A stretch of DNA of 64,000 nucleotides. Source: Candidatus Cryptobacteroides intestinavium (lineage in GTDB: Bacteria > Bacteroidota > Bacteroidia > Bacteroidales > UBA932). Where the stretch lies: NCBI GenBank assembly GCA_017694845.1, contig JADIMI010000061.1:1-64000 (forward strand). The letters run 5' to 3'. Shown piece after piece: positions 19,445 through 28,976 of the stretch (its first letter is position 1; each line of letters starts with the position of its first letter). A program made the position numbers and the translations under genes. The notes below the pieces were generated by a model. That model saw only the letters and a list, made by a program, of their open reading frames with translations. It was not told where the DNA came from and made no database searches.

Positions 19445-21742
19445 ATGAAGAAGTTTATATCGCTGATGCTGATGCTTTCAGCAGCCGCACTCCTGTACGG
19501 AAACAATGCGGACCCGGACAGGGAGATGGACAGGTTCATCGGCAGCCTGATGAAGAGAATGACAATAGAGGAGAAGATCGGACAGCTCAACCTGCCGACC
19601 GCCCCGTCCGACATCATTACCGGCCCGGCAAAAGAGTCAGACATAGCCGGACTGATTTCAGAAGGGCAGATCGGAGGGCTGTTCAACATCTCCGACCCGG
19701 CCAAGATAAGGGAGATCCAGGAACTTGCAGTCAACAGCAGGCTAGGCATACCTCTGATATTCGGGCTGGATGTGGTGCACGGCCAGAAGACGGTATTCCC
19801 TATCCCTCTCGGGCTGTCTGCCACCTGGGATCCGGCAGCGATAGAGAGGATGGCAAGGATATCCGCCATCGAAGCCAGCGCCATGGGCATCTGCTGGACC
19901 TACAGCCCGATGGTGGACATCGCCCATGATGCCAGGTGGGGACGTGTCGCAGAAGGGTCCGGAGAAGACCCGTATCTGGGAGCGAGGATCGCAGAGGCAT
20001 ATATACGCGGCTATCAGGGCGATCTGACCGGAGATTCCGACATCCTTGCCTGCGTGAAACATTATGCACTGTACGGGGCGGCCGATGCAGGAAGGGACTA
20101 CACTGCATCCGATATGAGCCGTTACCGTATGTTCAACTGGTATATGGAACCATACAGGGCAGCGGTGGATGCAGGAGCGGCCTCGGTCATGTCTGCATTC
20201 CAGCAGGTCGAAGGAGTGCCATGCGCGCTGAACAGCTTCCTGCTGAATGATGTGCTCCGCGACTGGTGGGGATTCGATGGATTCGTCGTGGCCGACTACA
20301 ATGCAGTGGGAGAGGCTGTCAACCACGGGATGGGCGACCTGCAGGAAGTCTCGGCCAGGGCGCTCAAGGCAGGCCTGGATATGGATATGGTGACAGGCGG
20401 ATTTATCGGCACTCTCAAGAAATCATACGATGAAGGGCTTGTCAGCAGAGAGGACATAGACACGGCGTGCAGAAGGATACTTGAAGCGAAATACCGTCTC
20501 GGACTTTTCGATGACCCTTACAAGTTCTGCAGCTGCAGCGACCCTGAGAACAGGATATTCACCGAGGAGCACAGGGCTGAAGCGAGAAAGATCGCCGCGG
20601 AGAGTTTCGTCCTCCTGAAGAATGACGGGATACTCCCTCTCCGTAAAGATACAAGGATAGCCGTTGTAGGAATGCTGGCGGACAACAAGGCCAATATGCT
20701 CGGTTGCTGGACTGTGGGGGCTGACACCGGATCACCGGTGACTGTCCTCGAAGGTATAAGGGCAGCGGTATCCGACCCATCGGCTGTCAGCTACAGCCGT
20801 GGCTCCAACCTCTTCTACGACCCTGATATGGACAGGGTGTCAAGGAACCAGGGCAAGGATGTAGACAGGGATCCGAGGAGCGCGGAAGAGATGGTTGCGG
20901 AGGCTGTGACGGCCGCGAATAATGCAGACGTGGTCGTAGCCGTACTCGGGGAGGCTGCGGAAATGTCCGGGGAATCAGCATCAAGAGTGGACCTGACTAT
21001 ACCGGATGCACAGAGGGACCTTCTGAAAGAACTGGTCGGGACAGGGAAACCGGTCGTACTCGTACTGTGCACCGGACGTCCGCTTGTACTTGACTGGGAG
21101 ACAGACAACGCGGATGCCATCCTTAACATCTGGTTCCCGGGCACAGAGGCCGGCAATGCAGTTGCGGATGTGCTTTTCGGGGATGTCAATCCATCCGGGA
21201 AGCTGACAATCTCATTCCCGCGCAATTCCGGGGTGATGCCATTCTTCTATAATGAAGTTCCTAACGGACGGCCGACAGATGGAAGGTGGCAGAAGTATGC
21301 AAGCTGCTATATGGACACAGACTGGACCGCGCTCTATCCTTTCGGATACGGACTCAGCTACACTTCGTTCTCGTATTCGGATCCGGCAGTGGAGAAAGAG
21401 AAATACATTCTGACCGGGAAAGACGGGGAATACAGCCTCGACACACCGGTCAAAGTATCCGTAACCGTAACAAACACAGGCAGCACTGCAGGCACGGAGA
21501 CCGTCCAGCTTTACGTCCGCGACATGACAGGCTCGGCTGCAAGGCCTCTCCGCGAGCTCAAAAGATTCGAGAAAGTGTCGCTCCAGCCGGGAGAGAGCCG
21601 GACCATCGAGTTCAGGCTCACGGCCGATGACCTTGCATTCTATACCCAGGACCTGGAAAGGATCGTGGAGCCGGGCAGGTTCACTGTAATGACCGGCGGC
21701 AATTCAAGGGATGTAATGTCGGCAGAATTCTCCGTCAGATGA
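19445..21742 (+). CDS. bglX: glycoside hydrolase family 3 beta-glucosidase
   Basis: MTIEEKIGQLN; GFDGFVVADYNAV; C-terminal fibronectin-III-like domain (VTVTNTGSTAGTETVQLYV). Confidence 0.92.
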   Translation: MKKFISLMLMLSAAALLYGNNADPDREMDRFIGSLMKRMTIEEKIGQLNLPTAPSDIITGPAKESDIAGLISEGQIGGLFNISDPAKIREIQELAVNSRLGIPLIFGLDVVHGQKTVFPIPLGLSATWDPAAIERMARISAIEASAMGICWTYSPMVDIAHDARWGRVAEGSGEDPYLGARIAEAYIRGYQGDLTGDSDILACVKHYALYGAADAGRDYTASDMSRYRMFNWYMEPYRAAVDAGAASVMSAFQQVEGVPCALNSFLLNDVLRDWWGFDGFVVADYNAVGEAVNHGMGDLQEVSARALKAGLDMDMVTGGFIGTLKKSYDEGLVSREDIDTACRRILEAKYRLGLFDDPYKFCSCSDPENRIFTEEHRAEARKIAAESFVLLKNDGILPLRKDTRIAVVGMLADNKANMLGCWTVGADTGSPVTVLEGIRAAVSDPSAVSYSRGSNLFYDPDMDRVSRNQGKDVDRDPRSAEEMVAEAVTAANNADVVVAVLGEAAEMSGESASRVDLTIPDAQRDLLKELVGTGKPVVLVLCTGRPLVLDWETDNADAILNIWFPGTEAGNAVADVLFGDVNPSGKLTISFPRNSGVMPFFYNEVPNGRPTDGRWQKYASCYMDTDWTALYPFGYGLSYTSFSYSDPAVEKEKYILTGKDGEYSLDTPVKVSVTVTNTGSTAGTETVQLYVRDMTGSAARPLRELKRFEKVSLQPGESRTIEFRLTADDLAFYTQDLERIVEPGRFTVMTGGNSRDVMSAEFSVR

Positions 21743-21791
21743 CACAGGCCGCAAGGCGTACGGATTCAAGGCATTTTACGGCAAAAAAGTT

Positions 21792-21822
21792 TTTGGATAA
21801 TCGAAATTAATCAGTAAATTTG
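21792..21822 (+). promoter_or_regulatory. Bacteroidota-type promoter of rpsO
   Basis: TTTG-N19-TAAATTTG, consensus spacing. Confidence 0.75.
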
Positions 21823-21868
21823 CAGCCGTTTTTGACCAATCCCCTTCCGGGATGGCCGGAAACGGCTG
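21823..21868 (+). promoter_or_regulatory. structured 5' leader hairpin of rpsO mRNA
   Basis: CAGCCGTTT ... AAACGGCTG (9 bp) enclosing CCaATCCC-CTTCC-GGGATGG, placed at the expected transcript 5' end. Confidence 0.6.
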
Positions 21869-21902
21869 TTAAATTTTTATTAACCTCTAAAATCTTGTGA
21901 AA

Positions 21903-22178
21903 ATGGCTGAATATTTACAGGCCGAAAAGAAGCAGGAGATTTTCGCGAAGTACGGAAAGTCTAATACTGACACAGGTTCTCCAGAGAGCCAGATCGCACT
22001 ATTTTCCTACCGTATCGCTCACCTTACCGAGCATATGAAGAACAACAAGAAGGACTATTCCACACGTCTTTCACTTCTGAAGCTCGTAGGTAAGAGGCGT
22101 CGTCTTCTTGATTACCTCAAGAGAGTCGACATCGAAAGATACAGGACAATCGTGAAGGAGCTCGGTCTCCGTCGATAA
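21903..22178 (+). CDS. rpsO: 30S ribosomal protein S15
   Basis: [53 protein letters not shown]. Confidence 0.98.
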   Translation: MAEYLQAEKKQEIFAKYGKSNTDTGSPESQIALFSYRIAHLTEHMKNNKKDYSTRLSLLKLVGKRRRLLDYLKRVDIERYRTIVKELGLRR

Positions 22179-22199
22179 GGAAAATATTGCCTTGACCTG

Positions 22200-22231
22200 A
22201 TGGGGTGCTCCCTGCTGAGCTCCCCATTTTT
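22200..22231 (+). terminator. rpsO intrinsic terminator
   Basis: ATGGGGtGCTC-cctgct-GAGCtCCCCAT followed by TTTTATT. Confidence 0.8.
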
Positions 22232-22399
22232 ATTGAAAATCCAATACCTTACAACATTGGACGATCTTCCGGAGCCGCTAACAAACCATCAGCCGGCGGC
22301 GGGCTCCGAGACTCACGATATTCGGACGAACAGATACAATGTACGCAGCAGAAATTATTAATCAACTCCCATAGGGGGAGGCTGGCTGAACGAAATGTA

Positions 22400-24745
22400 A
22401 TGAACATTATCAACAAGAAGATTGAATTATCCGACGGAAGGGTAATAGAGATTGAGACCGGAAAGCTTGCAAAACAGGCTGACGGAGCGGTAGTAGTCAA
22501 GATGGGAGGCACAATGCTTCTCGCAGCTGTCACCTGCGCAAAGGATGCAAAAGAGGATGTGGACTTTATGCCTCTTCAGGTGGACTACAAAGAGAAATTC
22601 GCAGCTGCCGGAAGATTTCCAGGCGGTTTCATGAAGAGGGAGGGAAAGGCTTCTGATTATGAAATCCTTATCGCAAGACTCGTGGACAGGGCACTCAGGC
22701 CGCTGTTCCCGGAGGATTTCCACGCAGAGGTGTATGTGACTGTAAACCTTATCTCGGCAGAGAAGGACATACAGCCGGATGCGCTTGCAGGGCTGGCAGC
22801 ATCAGCCGCACTTGCAGTAAGCGACATCCCGTTCGAGGGACCTATCTCGGAAGTCCGTGTCGCAAGGATCAACGGACAGCTGAAGATAGACCCGAATTTC
22901 AGCGAAATGGCAGATGCTGACATTGACCTTATGGTAGCAGCTACCTACGACAACATTATGATGGTCGAGGGAGAAATGAAAGAGGTCAGCGAAGCAGAAA
23001 TGCTGGAAGCCATCAAGTTCGCACACGAAGAGATCAAGAAGCACTGCAAGGTGCAGATGGAGCTTATGGAAGAGGCAGGCAAGACCGTCAAGAGGACATA
23101 CTGCCACGAGGAGAATGACGAGGAGCTCCGCGCAGCTGTCGAGAAATTCTGCTACGACAGGTGCTACGCCATAGCAAAGAGCGGAAGCGGCAAGCACGAG
23201 AGGACGGATGCTTTCGATGCACTCAAGGAAGAATTCTACCAGACTATACCGGAAGAGGAGCGCGAGGCAAAGACAATGATGGTGGAAAGATACTACCACG
23301 CTGTCGAGAAACGCGCGATGAGGAACCTCATTCTCGATGAAGGGATCCGTCTGGACGGACGTAAATGCAATGAAGTACGTCCTATATGGTGCGAAGTAGG
23401 CTACCTGCCTTGCGCCCATGGTTCAGCGATCTTCACAAGAGGAGAGACACAGTCGCTTGCGACAGTGACCCTCGGGACCAAGCTCGATATGAAGGAGAGG
23501 GATGAAGTGCTCATCCAGGGCACCGACCAGTTCGTGCTCCACTACAACTTCCCTCCGTTCTCCACTGGAGAGGCCAAGGCGCAGAGGGGTGTAGGCCGTC
23601 GCGAGATCGGTCATGGCAACCTGGCATTCAGGGCTCTCAAGCCTATGGTGCCGCTTGCTCCTGAAAACCCTTACGCAGTGCGGGTAGTGTCAGACATTCT
23701 CGAGTCAAACGGCTCATCATCGATGGCTACAGTCTGCGCAGGATGCCTTGCACTGATGGATGCCGGAGTCAAGATCAAGAAACCTGTCGCCGGTGTCGCA
23801 ATGGGACTTATCACAGACAAGGAGAACCCTAACGGACGCTACGCTATACTCACCGACATTCTCGGAGATGAAGACCACCTCGGAGATATGGACTTCAAGG
23901 TGACAGGAACAAAGGATGGTATCACAGCCACCCAGATGGATATCAAGGTAGACGGACTCTCATACGATGTCCTCGAGAAAGCTCTTGAGCAGGCGCGTCA
24001 GGGCAGGATGCACATAATGGGCGAGATGATGAAGACCATCAGCGAGCCGCGTGCTGACTACAAGCCGTTTGTACCTCGTATCATCCAGCTCCGTGTCCCT
24101 GGAGAATTCATCGGTGCGATCATCGGAAAAGGAGGGGAGGTCATCCAGAAGATCCAGAAGGAGACCGGTACCACAATCACCATCACCGAGGAGCAGAACA
24201 ACGGTGTCAGCGAAGGAGTCGTGGATATCTTCGGAGAGAACAAGGAATCAATGGACAAGGCTCTCGACTGGATCAACGGTATATGTGCAGTGCCTGAAGT
24301 GGGACAGGTATACCGCGGCAAGGTCGTATCCATCCTTGAATTCGGAGCATTCGTCGAGATACTTCCAGGCAAGGAGGGACTGCTCCACATTTCGGAGATA
24401 GACTGGGGCAAGACCGACAAGGTCGAAGATGTCCTCAGCGTAGGAGATGAAGTGGATGTCAAGCTGCTCGAGATCGACCCTAAGACAAACAAGATGAGAC
24501 TTTCCCGCAAAGCCCTCATCGAGAAGCCTGAAGGCTATGTCGAGCCAGAACGCAGACCTCGCCCTGCAGCAGGTGACAGAGGGCCGCGCCGTAACGGCAA
24601 TGACCGTCGCGGCGGAGACCGTCCGGCAGGGAACGGCAAGGGACCGCGCGGACCACGTCCTGAAAGAGGACCGAAAGGCGGTCACAGCAGCCGCACCGAC
24701 TACAGCGAGCCTGCAGACAACGGCAACGATCCTGAAATGTTCTAG
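22400..24745 (+). CDS. pnp: polyribonucleotide nucleotidyltransferase
   Basis: PNPase repeats, KH ([22 protein letters not shown]) and S1 domains; true start likely [14 protein letters not shown] rather than the ORF-track start at 22205. Confidence 0.97.
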   Translation: MNIINKKIELSDGRVIEIETGKLAKQADGAVVVKMGGTMLLAAVTCAKDAKEDVDFMPLQVDYKEKFAAAGRFPGGFMKREGKASDYEILIARLVDRALRPLFPEDFHAEVYVTVNLISAEKDIQPDALAGLAASAALAVSDIPFEGPISEVRVARINGQLKIDPNFSEMADADIDLMVAATYDNIMMVEGEMKEVSEAEMLEAIKFAHEEIKKHCKVQMELMEEAGKTVKRTYCHEENDEELRAAVEKFCYDRCYAIAKSGSGKHERTDAFDALKEEFYQTIPEEEREAKTMMVERYYHAVEKRAMRNLILDEGIRLDGRKCNEVRPIWCEVGYLPCAHGSAIFTRGETQSLATVTLGTKLDMKERDEVLIQGTDQFVLHYNFPPFSTGEAKAQRGVGRREIGHGNLAFRALKPMVPLAPENPYAVRVVSDILESNGSSSMATVCAGCLALMDAGVKIKKPVAGVAMGLITDKENPNGRYAILTDILGDEDHLGDMDFKVTGTKDGITATQMDIKVDGLSYDVLEKALEQARQGRMHIMGEMMKTISEPRADYKPFVPRIIQLRVPGEFIGAIIGKGGEVIQKIQKETGTTITITEEQNNGVSEGVVDIFGENKESMDKALDWINGICAVPEVGQVYRGKVVSILEFGAFVEILPGKEGLLHISEIDWGKTDKVEDVLSVGDEVDVKLLEIDPKTNKMRLSRKALIEKPEGYVEPERRPRPAAGDRGPRRNGNDRRGGDRPAGNGKGPRGPRPERGPKGGHSSRTDYSEPADNGNDPEMF

Positions 24746-24773
24746 GACCTTCAGAATAAAATAATATGAAAAG

Positions 24774-24808
24774 AGAGGTGACTTCAATACGCGAGGTCAC
24801 CTCTTTTG
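24774..24808 (+). terminator. pnp intrinsic terminator
   Basis: AGAGGTGAC ... GTCACCTCT followed by TTT. Confidence 0.8.
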
Positions 24809-25026
24809 TACTTGCTGCAGACCTGCATCCCGGATGGATTGATGCCTCGCACCGGCTGCGGGACCGTCCTGTCACCATAGACGCAGCCTCTTTTCTGTCA
24901 CCATAGACGGAGCCGCAGGCGGAGTGAAGGATCTGGAGCACTTCAACGGTCCTGTACCAGTTGTTCTTGCAACTGACATAGGGTTTACCGGCAATCCCTG
25001 ATTTTCCGAGAAATTATGCTGTTCTC

Positions 25027-25057
25027 TTTGGGAATACGCGTAAAAATACTATTTTTG
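25027..25057 (+). promoter_or_regulatory. Bacteroidota-type promoter upstream of the YqaE/Pmp3 gene
   Basis: TTTG-N19-TATTTTTG. Confidence 0.65.
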
Positions 25058-25161
25058 CGGATGTCAAGACTGCAGACCTGTGTCACATCTGTATCTTGAT
25101 TTTTATTGTACCGGCCTACAAATGTAATTTTCCTGCCGGTCCCTGAACCATCATAAATCCG

Positions 25162-25323
25162 ATGATTATGTCATTCTGGAGAGTACTGCTTTCAATCATC
25201 TTCCCGCCGCTCGCCGTGATAGACAAGGGCTGCGGTTCCATCCTTATCGTCCTGCTTCTTACCTGCGCCGGATGGATCCCCGGAGTGATCGCCGCCCTGA
25301 TCATCCTCAACAAGAACAACTGA
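25162..25323 (+). CDS. YqaE/Pmp3 family (UPF0057) small membrane protein, 53 aa (absent from ORF track)
   Basis: Manual translation MIMSFWRVLLSIIFPPLAVIDKGCGSILIVLLLTCAGWIPGVIAALIILNKNN*; FPPLAV and GWIPGVIAA are Pmp3-family signatures. Confidence 0.9.
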   Translation: MIMSFWRVLLSIIFPPLAVIDKGCGSILIVLLLTCAGWIPGVIAALIILNKNN

Positions 25324-25430
25324 GACACAGAAGGATGGCAGAAGGGGCATATTTTTTCGGATCACCGGGGAAACCATGTGTTTTTAACTTTTGTTGTCGC
25401 GGACGGCTTGATGCCCCGCACCGGTATGCA

Positions 25431-25592
25431 GACCGCAAACATCAACTTTTTGTAACTCGTTGATATTCAATATAATGCAAAAATAACTATGTTCGTGGTC
25501 CCTACTTTTTTGAGGGGACCGCGAACAACGATATTTTGTAACGGCCTGTCTTTTAATAAGATACAAATTCGGTTTGTTCGCGGTCCGTTGTT
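25431..25592. repeat. MITE-like element copy A (GTTCGnGGTCC family, ~162 bp)
   Basis: Aligns by eye over its whole length with 33581-33741; ends are inverted GACCGC.../GTTCGCGGTCC, with an internal hairpin GTTCGTGGTCCC...GGGGACCGCGAAC. Confidence 0.75.
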
Positions 25593-25847
25593 CCATCCTG
25601 AACGAAGCCTTTCCTTGTCACCATAGACGGAGCCGCAGGCAAAGTGAAGGATCTGGAGCACCACATTTGTTCTCCACATTGGCAGCCGCCGGTGATGTCC
25701 GGCGCCAGCTACTCCATAGTCTCATCTGTCTTCGTCTTGCCCTGACCGCTCCATCATTCCGCGCCTTGCCGTGCCCATCCCGTTTCCTTATTCCGCATCC
25801 CGTTCCTTATTGCTCTATGCACCCTGTTCTCCCCTGTACACATCTCC

Positions 25848-25910
25848 GGAGATATGCTCCCCGCTGATGCCACACAGAGCGTATATCACGGATCGCCGGC
25901 GCATATCTCC
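25848..25910. repeat. ~61-bp palindromic element copy 1 (GGAGATATGC...GCATATCTCC)
   Basis: Terminal inverted repeats; two further copies at 33929 and 34002. Confidence 0.8.
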
Positions 25911-26011
25911 CGTCCTCCCTCGGTCTCTGCCAGGGCAGACGCTGTCTCAGTTTGCATAGGCAAAAGGGGAAAGTCGATGAACTGATATCCTCGTAGAGAG
26001 TTGTTGTTTTA

Positions 26012-26123
26012 TGCGCAGAGACGCGTCTCTGCCGACGCCTCTGCGCACGGACCCTTCAATATATGCTCTGTATGGCATCATCTGTGCGCAGAGACGTCAG
26101 TCCGGCAACGTCTCTGCGCACAG
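26012..26123. repeat. tandem hairpin element (TGCGCAGAGACG...CGTCTCTGCGCA)
   Basis: 26082-26123 is a perfect 16-bp stem CTGTGCGCAGAGACGT/ACGTCTCTGCGCACAG; 26012-26047 is a related near-perfect hairpin. Confidence 0.75.
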
Positions 26124-26450
26124 GCTCTAAGGGCCTTCGGTACAGATTCTTCGCTTCGCTCAGAACGACAGTGTACTGGCGCTCCCTTAGACAATGCAGG
26201 AAAATGCTCGGATAGACAGTATGCCAGCTCCGGAAGGTCAGGTTGAGACTTCTTTCCTGCATGAGACACAGTGTATTCCCGGTGATCCGGAATATACAGC
26301 CTTGGGGTCCCGAACATAGAGGTAAAGAAGGCAATGTACTTATTTCAAGACTCTACTGGGCGCTCGTCGCCGGAAAGGCAGAGGAGATGATGAGACTTCC
26401 GGAGGGGCTGTTCGCCCGTGCTAACTATCAGATCCATGCTGATGCCGAGC

Positions 26451-27353
26451 CTAAAGCGAAGCTGAACGGAATTCGGAGATTGCGGAGGAGGAGTTGAGAA
26501 GGCGGATGAATTCCTGGGCCGACCGTTTGCGGTAGGTGTTCTTCAGGACGTGGACACAGCCTTCCATCTCGCTTCCGGGAGCATCGATCGGGATTGCCTT
26601 CAGGAACTGTTCGTTATGGATTGTCGCTTCCGAAAGGACGGATACAAGATTGCTCTTACGCACAAGCTGGAGGAGTACATTCACTTCATTGAGCTCGGCC
26701 CGGATACTGAATTCGTAGTCAGCCCTTGATGGAATGGCATCGAAGGCATTTCTGGACTGCAGCCCCTTCGCAGGCATGATCAGGCTGTAGGCCGCCAGAT
26801 CCTTGAGAGAGATGGAATGCCTGTCAGCCACAGGATGCCCGGTGCGTACTATAGCGGAAAGCTTGTTGTAGAACAGGGTATAGGAATTGATGTCAGGATA
26901 GCGCCGCGTCGGCTTGAAGGCCAGGACAAAATCCACCTCCCTCTTCTCGAGCAGCTGCATCAGTTCCTCCATCGGCTTGCAGCAGATATCTATCTTGACG
27001 GAGGGGTACTGCTTCATGAATTCATCCACTGTCTCCGTCAGGATAGGAATGAAAGTGTAAGTTACACCTATCTTCAACGTACCCGTAAGCATCTGCTTGA
27101 GGTCATTGATCCTGTCGACACAGCTCGCAGCGCTGTGGATAGCCTCAATGGCGTATGGGAGCATCTCCTGGCCGGCCTCGGTGAGAATGACATTATGGCT
27201 GGAACGCTCGAACAGCTGTATCCCGATCTCATCCTCCAGCTGGCGGACCTGCTGTGACAATGTACTCTGGGTCACATACAAAGCCTTGGCCGCCTCAGAG
27301 AAATTCAATGTCTCCGCCGCCTTTACGAAATATTTCAGCTGTCTCAGTTCCAT
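26451..27353 (-). CDS. LysR family transcriptional regulator
   Basis: MELRQLKYFVKAAETLNFSEAAKALYVTQSTLSQQVRQLEDEIGIQLFER; full-length 300 aa. Confidence 0.95.
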   Translation of the reverse strand: MELRQLKYFVKAAETLNFSEAAKALYVTQSTLSQQVRQLEDEIGIQLFERSSHNVILTEAGQEMLPYAIEAIHSAASCVDRINDLKQMLTGTLKIGVTYTFIPILTETVDEFMKQYPSVKIDICCKPMEELMQLLEKREVDFVLAFKPTRRYPDINSYTLFYNKLSAIVRTGHPVADRHSISLKDLAAYSLIMPAKGLQSRNAFDAIPSRADYEFSIRAELNEVNVLLQLVRKSNLVSVLSEATIHNEQFLKAIPIDAPGSEMEGCVHVLKNTYRKRSAQEFIRLLNSSSAISEFRSASL

Positions 27354-27357
27354 ATAG

Positions 27358-27843
27358 TCAGATCTGTCGGGTCGCCCTGAAGGAAATACGTTTGAAAATG
27401 AATATCGGAATAGTGACCCCGATAGCCATCACCAGCAGCACGGCCAGACAGGTAAGCCCGTTCGAACCACAAAGATAAAAATAATGGTGGAACTCCTCCT
27501 CACCTCCGGTAAGACAAAGTATGAGATTCTGAAAAGTCCGGTAGGCGTACATCCCGGGAATCATCGGCAGGAGAGCCGGAAAGGAGACAGCCTCGGCAGG
27601 AGCCTTTGTACGCGGCGCAAGGAAAACGGCAAGAAGGCCGATAACAGTCGCTGCGCACAGGTTTGCAAGCACGAGATGCATCCCTGTGGCATTCATAAGC
27701 ACATACCTGAGTGAATGACCGACTGCAGCGATTCCTGCACAGACAGGATATATCCTGTGAGGAGGATTGCTGATGCTGGCGAATCCAACTGAAGCAATGG
27801 CCGCGAAAAAAGCGTCCTGCAAAGTACCGAATATAATATCCAT
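27358..27843 (-). CDS. threonine/serine exporter family protein, C-terminal-type subunit (ThrE_2/YjjB-like)
   Basis: ALLPMIPGMYAYRTFQNLI motif, 4-5 TM; follows a YjjP-like gene. Confidence 0.85.
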   Translation of the reverse strand: MDIIFGTLQDAFFAAIASVGFASISNPPHRIYPVCAGIAAVGHSLRYVLMNATGMHLVLANLCAATVIGLLAVFLAPRTKAPAEAVSFPALLPMIPGMYAYRTFQNLILCLTGGEEEFHHYFYLCGSNGLTCLAVLLVMAIGVTIPIFIFKRISFRATRQI

Positions 27844-27862
27844 AATACCAGAAAATCCTTAA

Positions 27863-28684
27863 TTAAAACCATCTGAGATTCATTGCCAGGAATCCTCCGC
27901 AGAGGCCCGCCGACAGACACACGGTCAGCACCGTGGCATCCAGGAAACGGCTCAGGAAACTTATATAATGTCCATCCAGAAGGTCGCTCATCGAATTGAG
28001 ATAGGGCACGCCTGGTACGAGATAGAGGACACTTGTCCCGAGAGCGATATCCGGAGTGGAGCCAAGTCCGAAAACGTATCCGGCCGATGCTATCACGGAA
28101 GAGACAAATGATGCACAGACGAACGCAAGCCTTATGTCGATCTTGTCCTCGAGCATCATCTGCCTGATCCGGAACCCGACAAGGGTGGCGATGAAGACTA
28201 TCCCCATCGAAATGAAATCCCCTCCGAAGAGCCTGCAGAAAGAAGCATTCGCAACGGATGCAAGGACAAGCACGAGCCACCTGTTCTCAGGACGCGTCTG
28301 AAGTATTCTCTCCATTCTGCCGGCAGCCTCGCTGAATCCCACCCTGCCATCATGGAGATCCCAGCTCAGACGGCTCAGCTGCGTATTGATATTGAAGCTC
28401 GTCCCGGATTTGCGGATCTTCTGTATATTGCTGTAGGAATGCTGTCTGTCCTTGTCCCAGACTGTTATCTGCACAGTGGCAGGCATTATCGTCATCGAGT
28501 AGTCGACTCCCAGAGTCTCTGCCATCCTCTGTACATTCTTCTCTATACGGATACAGGTCGCACCGCAGCCCAGCAGGGCGGAAGCATATTCCGAAAGGAA
28601 GACACATGCATCCTTCACCGTCAGATGGGCCGCTTCCGCATCTCTGGAAGACCCCGGCTGCAGTATGGCACTATTCTCCATCAT
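27863..28684 (-). CDS. threonine/serine exporter family protein, N-terminal-type subunit (ThrE/DUF1212, YjjP-like)
   Basis: YASALLGCGATCIRIEKNVQRMAETLG and C-terminal TM region LYLVPGVPYLNSMSDLLDGHY. Confidence 0.88.
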   Translation of the reverse strand: MMENSAILQPGSSRDAEAAHLTVKDACVFLSEYASALLGCGATCIRIEKNVQRMAETLGVDYSMTIMPATVQITVWDKDRQHSYSNIQKIRKSGTSFNINTQLSRLSWDLHDGRVGFSEAAGRMERILQTRPENRWLVLVLASVANASFCRLFGGDFISMGIVFIATLVGFRIRQMMLEDKIDIRLAFVCASFVSSVIASAGYVFGLGSTPDIALGTSVLYLVPGVPYLNSMSDLLDGHYISFLSRFLDATVLTVCLSAGLCGGFLAMNLRWF

Positions 28685-28847
28685 CCTCTGTAGTGTATTT
28701 CCAGTTGTTCACTCTCTGCCCTGTCTCCTCATCAAAGATATGGTCATTACCGACAACTGTCTCCCTTGGCTTGCTGAAAGTCCGCACAAGCATCACTACT
28801 ATAGCTGCAGCGATAACCGCCGCCCAGATCATCATCTGTGAATCCAT
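28671..28847 (-). CDS. small single-TM hypothetical protein, first gene of the ThrE-like cluster
   Basis: MDSQMMIWAAVIAAAIVVMLVRTFSKPRETVVGNDHIFDEETGQRVNNWKYTTEDDGE; overlaps the yjjP-like start by 14 nt. Confidence 0.6.
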   Translation of the reverse strand: MDSQMMIWAAVIAAAIVVMLVRTFSKPRETVVGNDHIFDEETGQRVNNWKYTTEDDGE

Positions 28848-28976
28848 AACCACTTCGTTTTAATTATCTCAAATATCTGTCCTGTCAAAAACGGACGCAA
28901 AAATAGCCGCTCCTCCGGTAACGGCAAAGCGGCTGCAAAGGAAATTTCCGATAGGTGCTATCGGCAGAACCGATAG

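Larger units (their letters stand above)
24830..26200. repeat. intergenic repeat island 2 (mosaic of at least four short palindromic repeat families)
   Basis: Copies of GTCACCATAGACGGAGCCGCAGGC.., GGACCGCGAAC/GTTCGTGGTCC element, GAGATATGC..GCATATCTC element and TGCGCAGAGACG hairpins; the yqaE-like gene is embedded. Confidence 0.75.

Noticed and set aside
22205-22399. 65-aa N-terminal extension of PNPase
   Set aside because: The extension covers the rpsO terminator and UTR; the PNPase family start is [10 protein letters not shown] at 22400.
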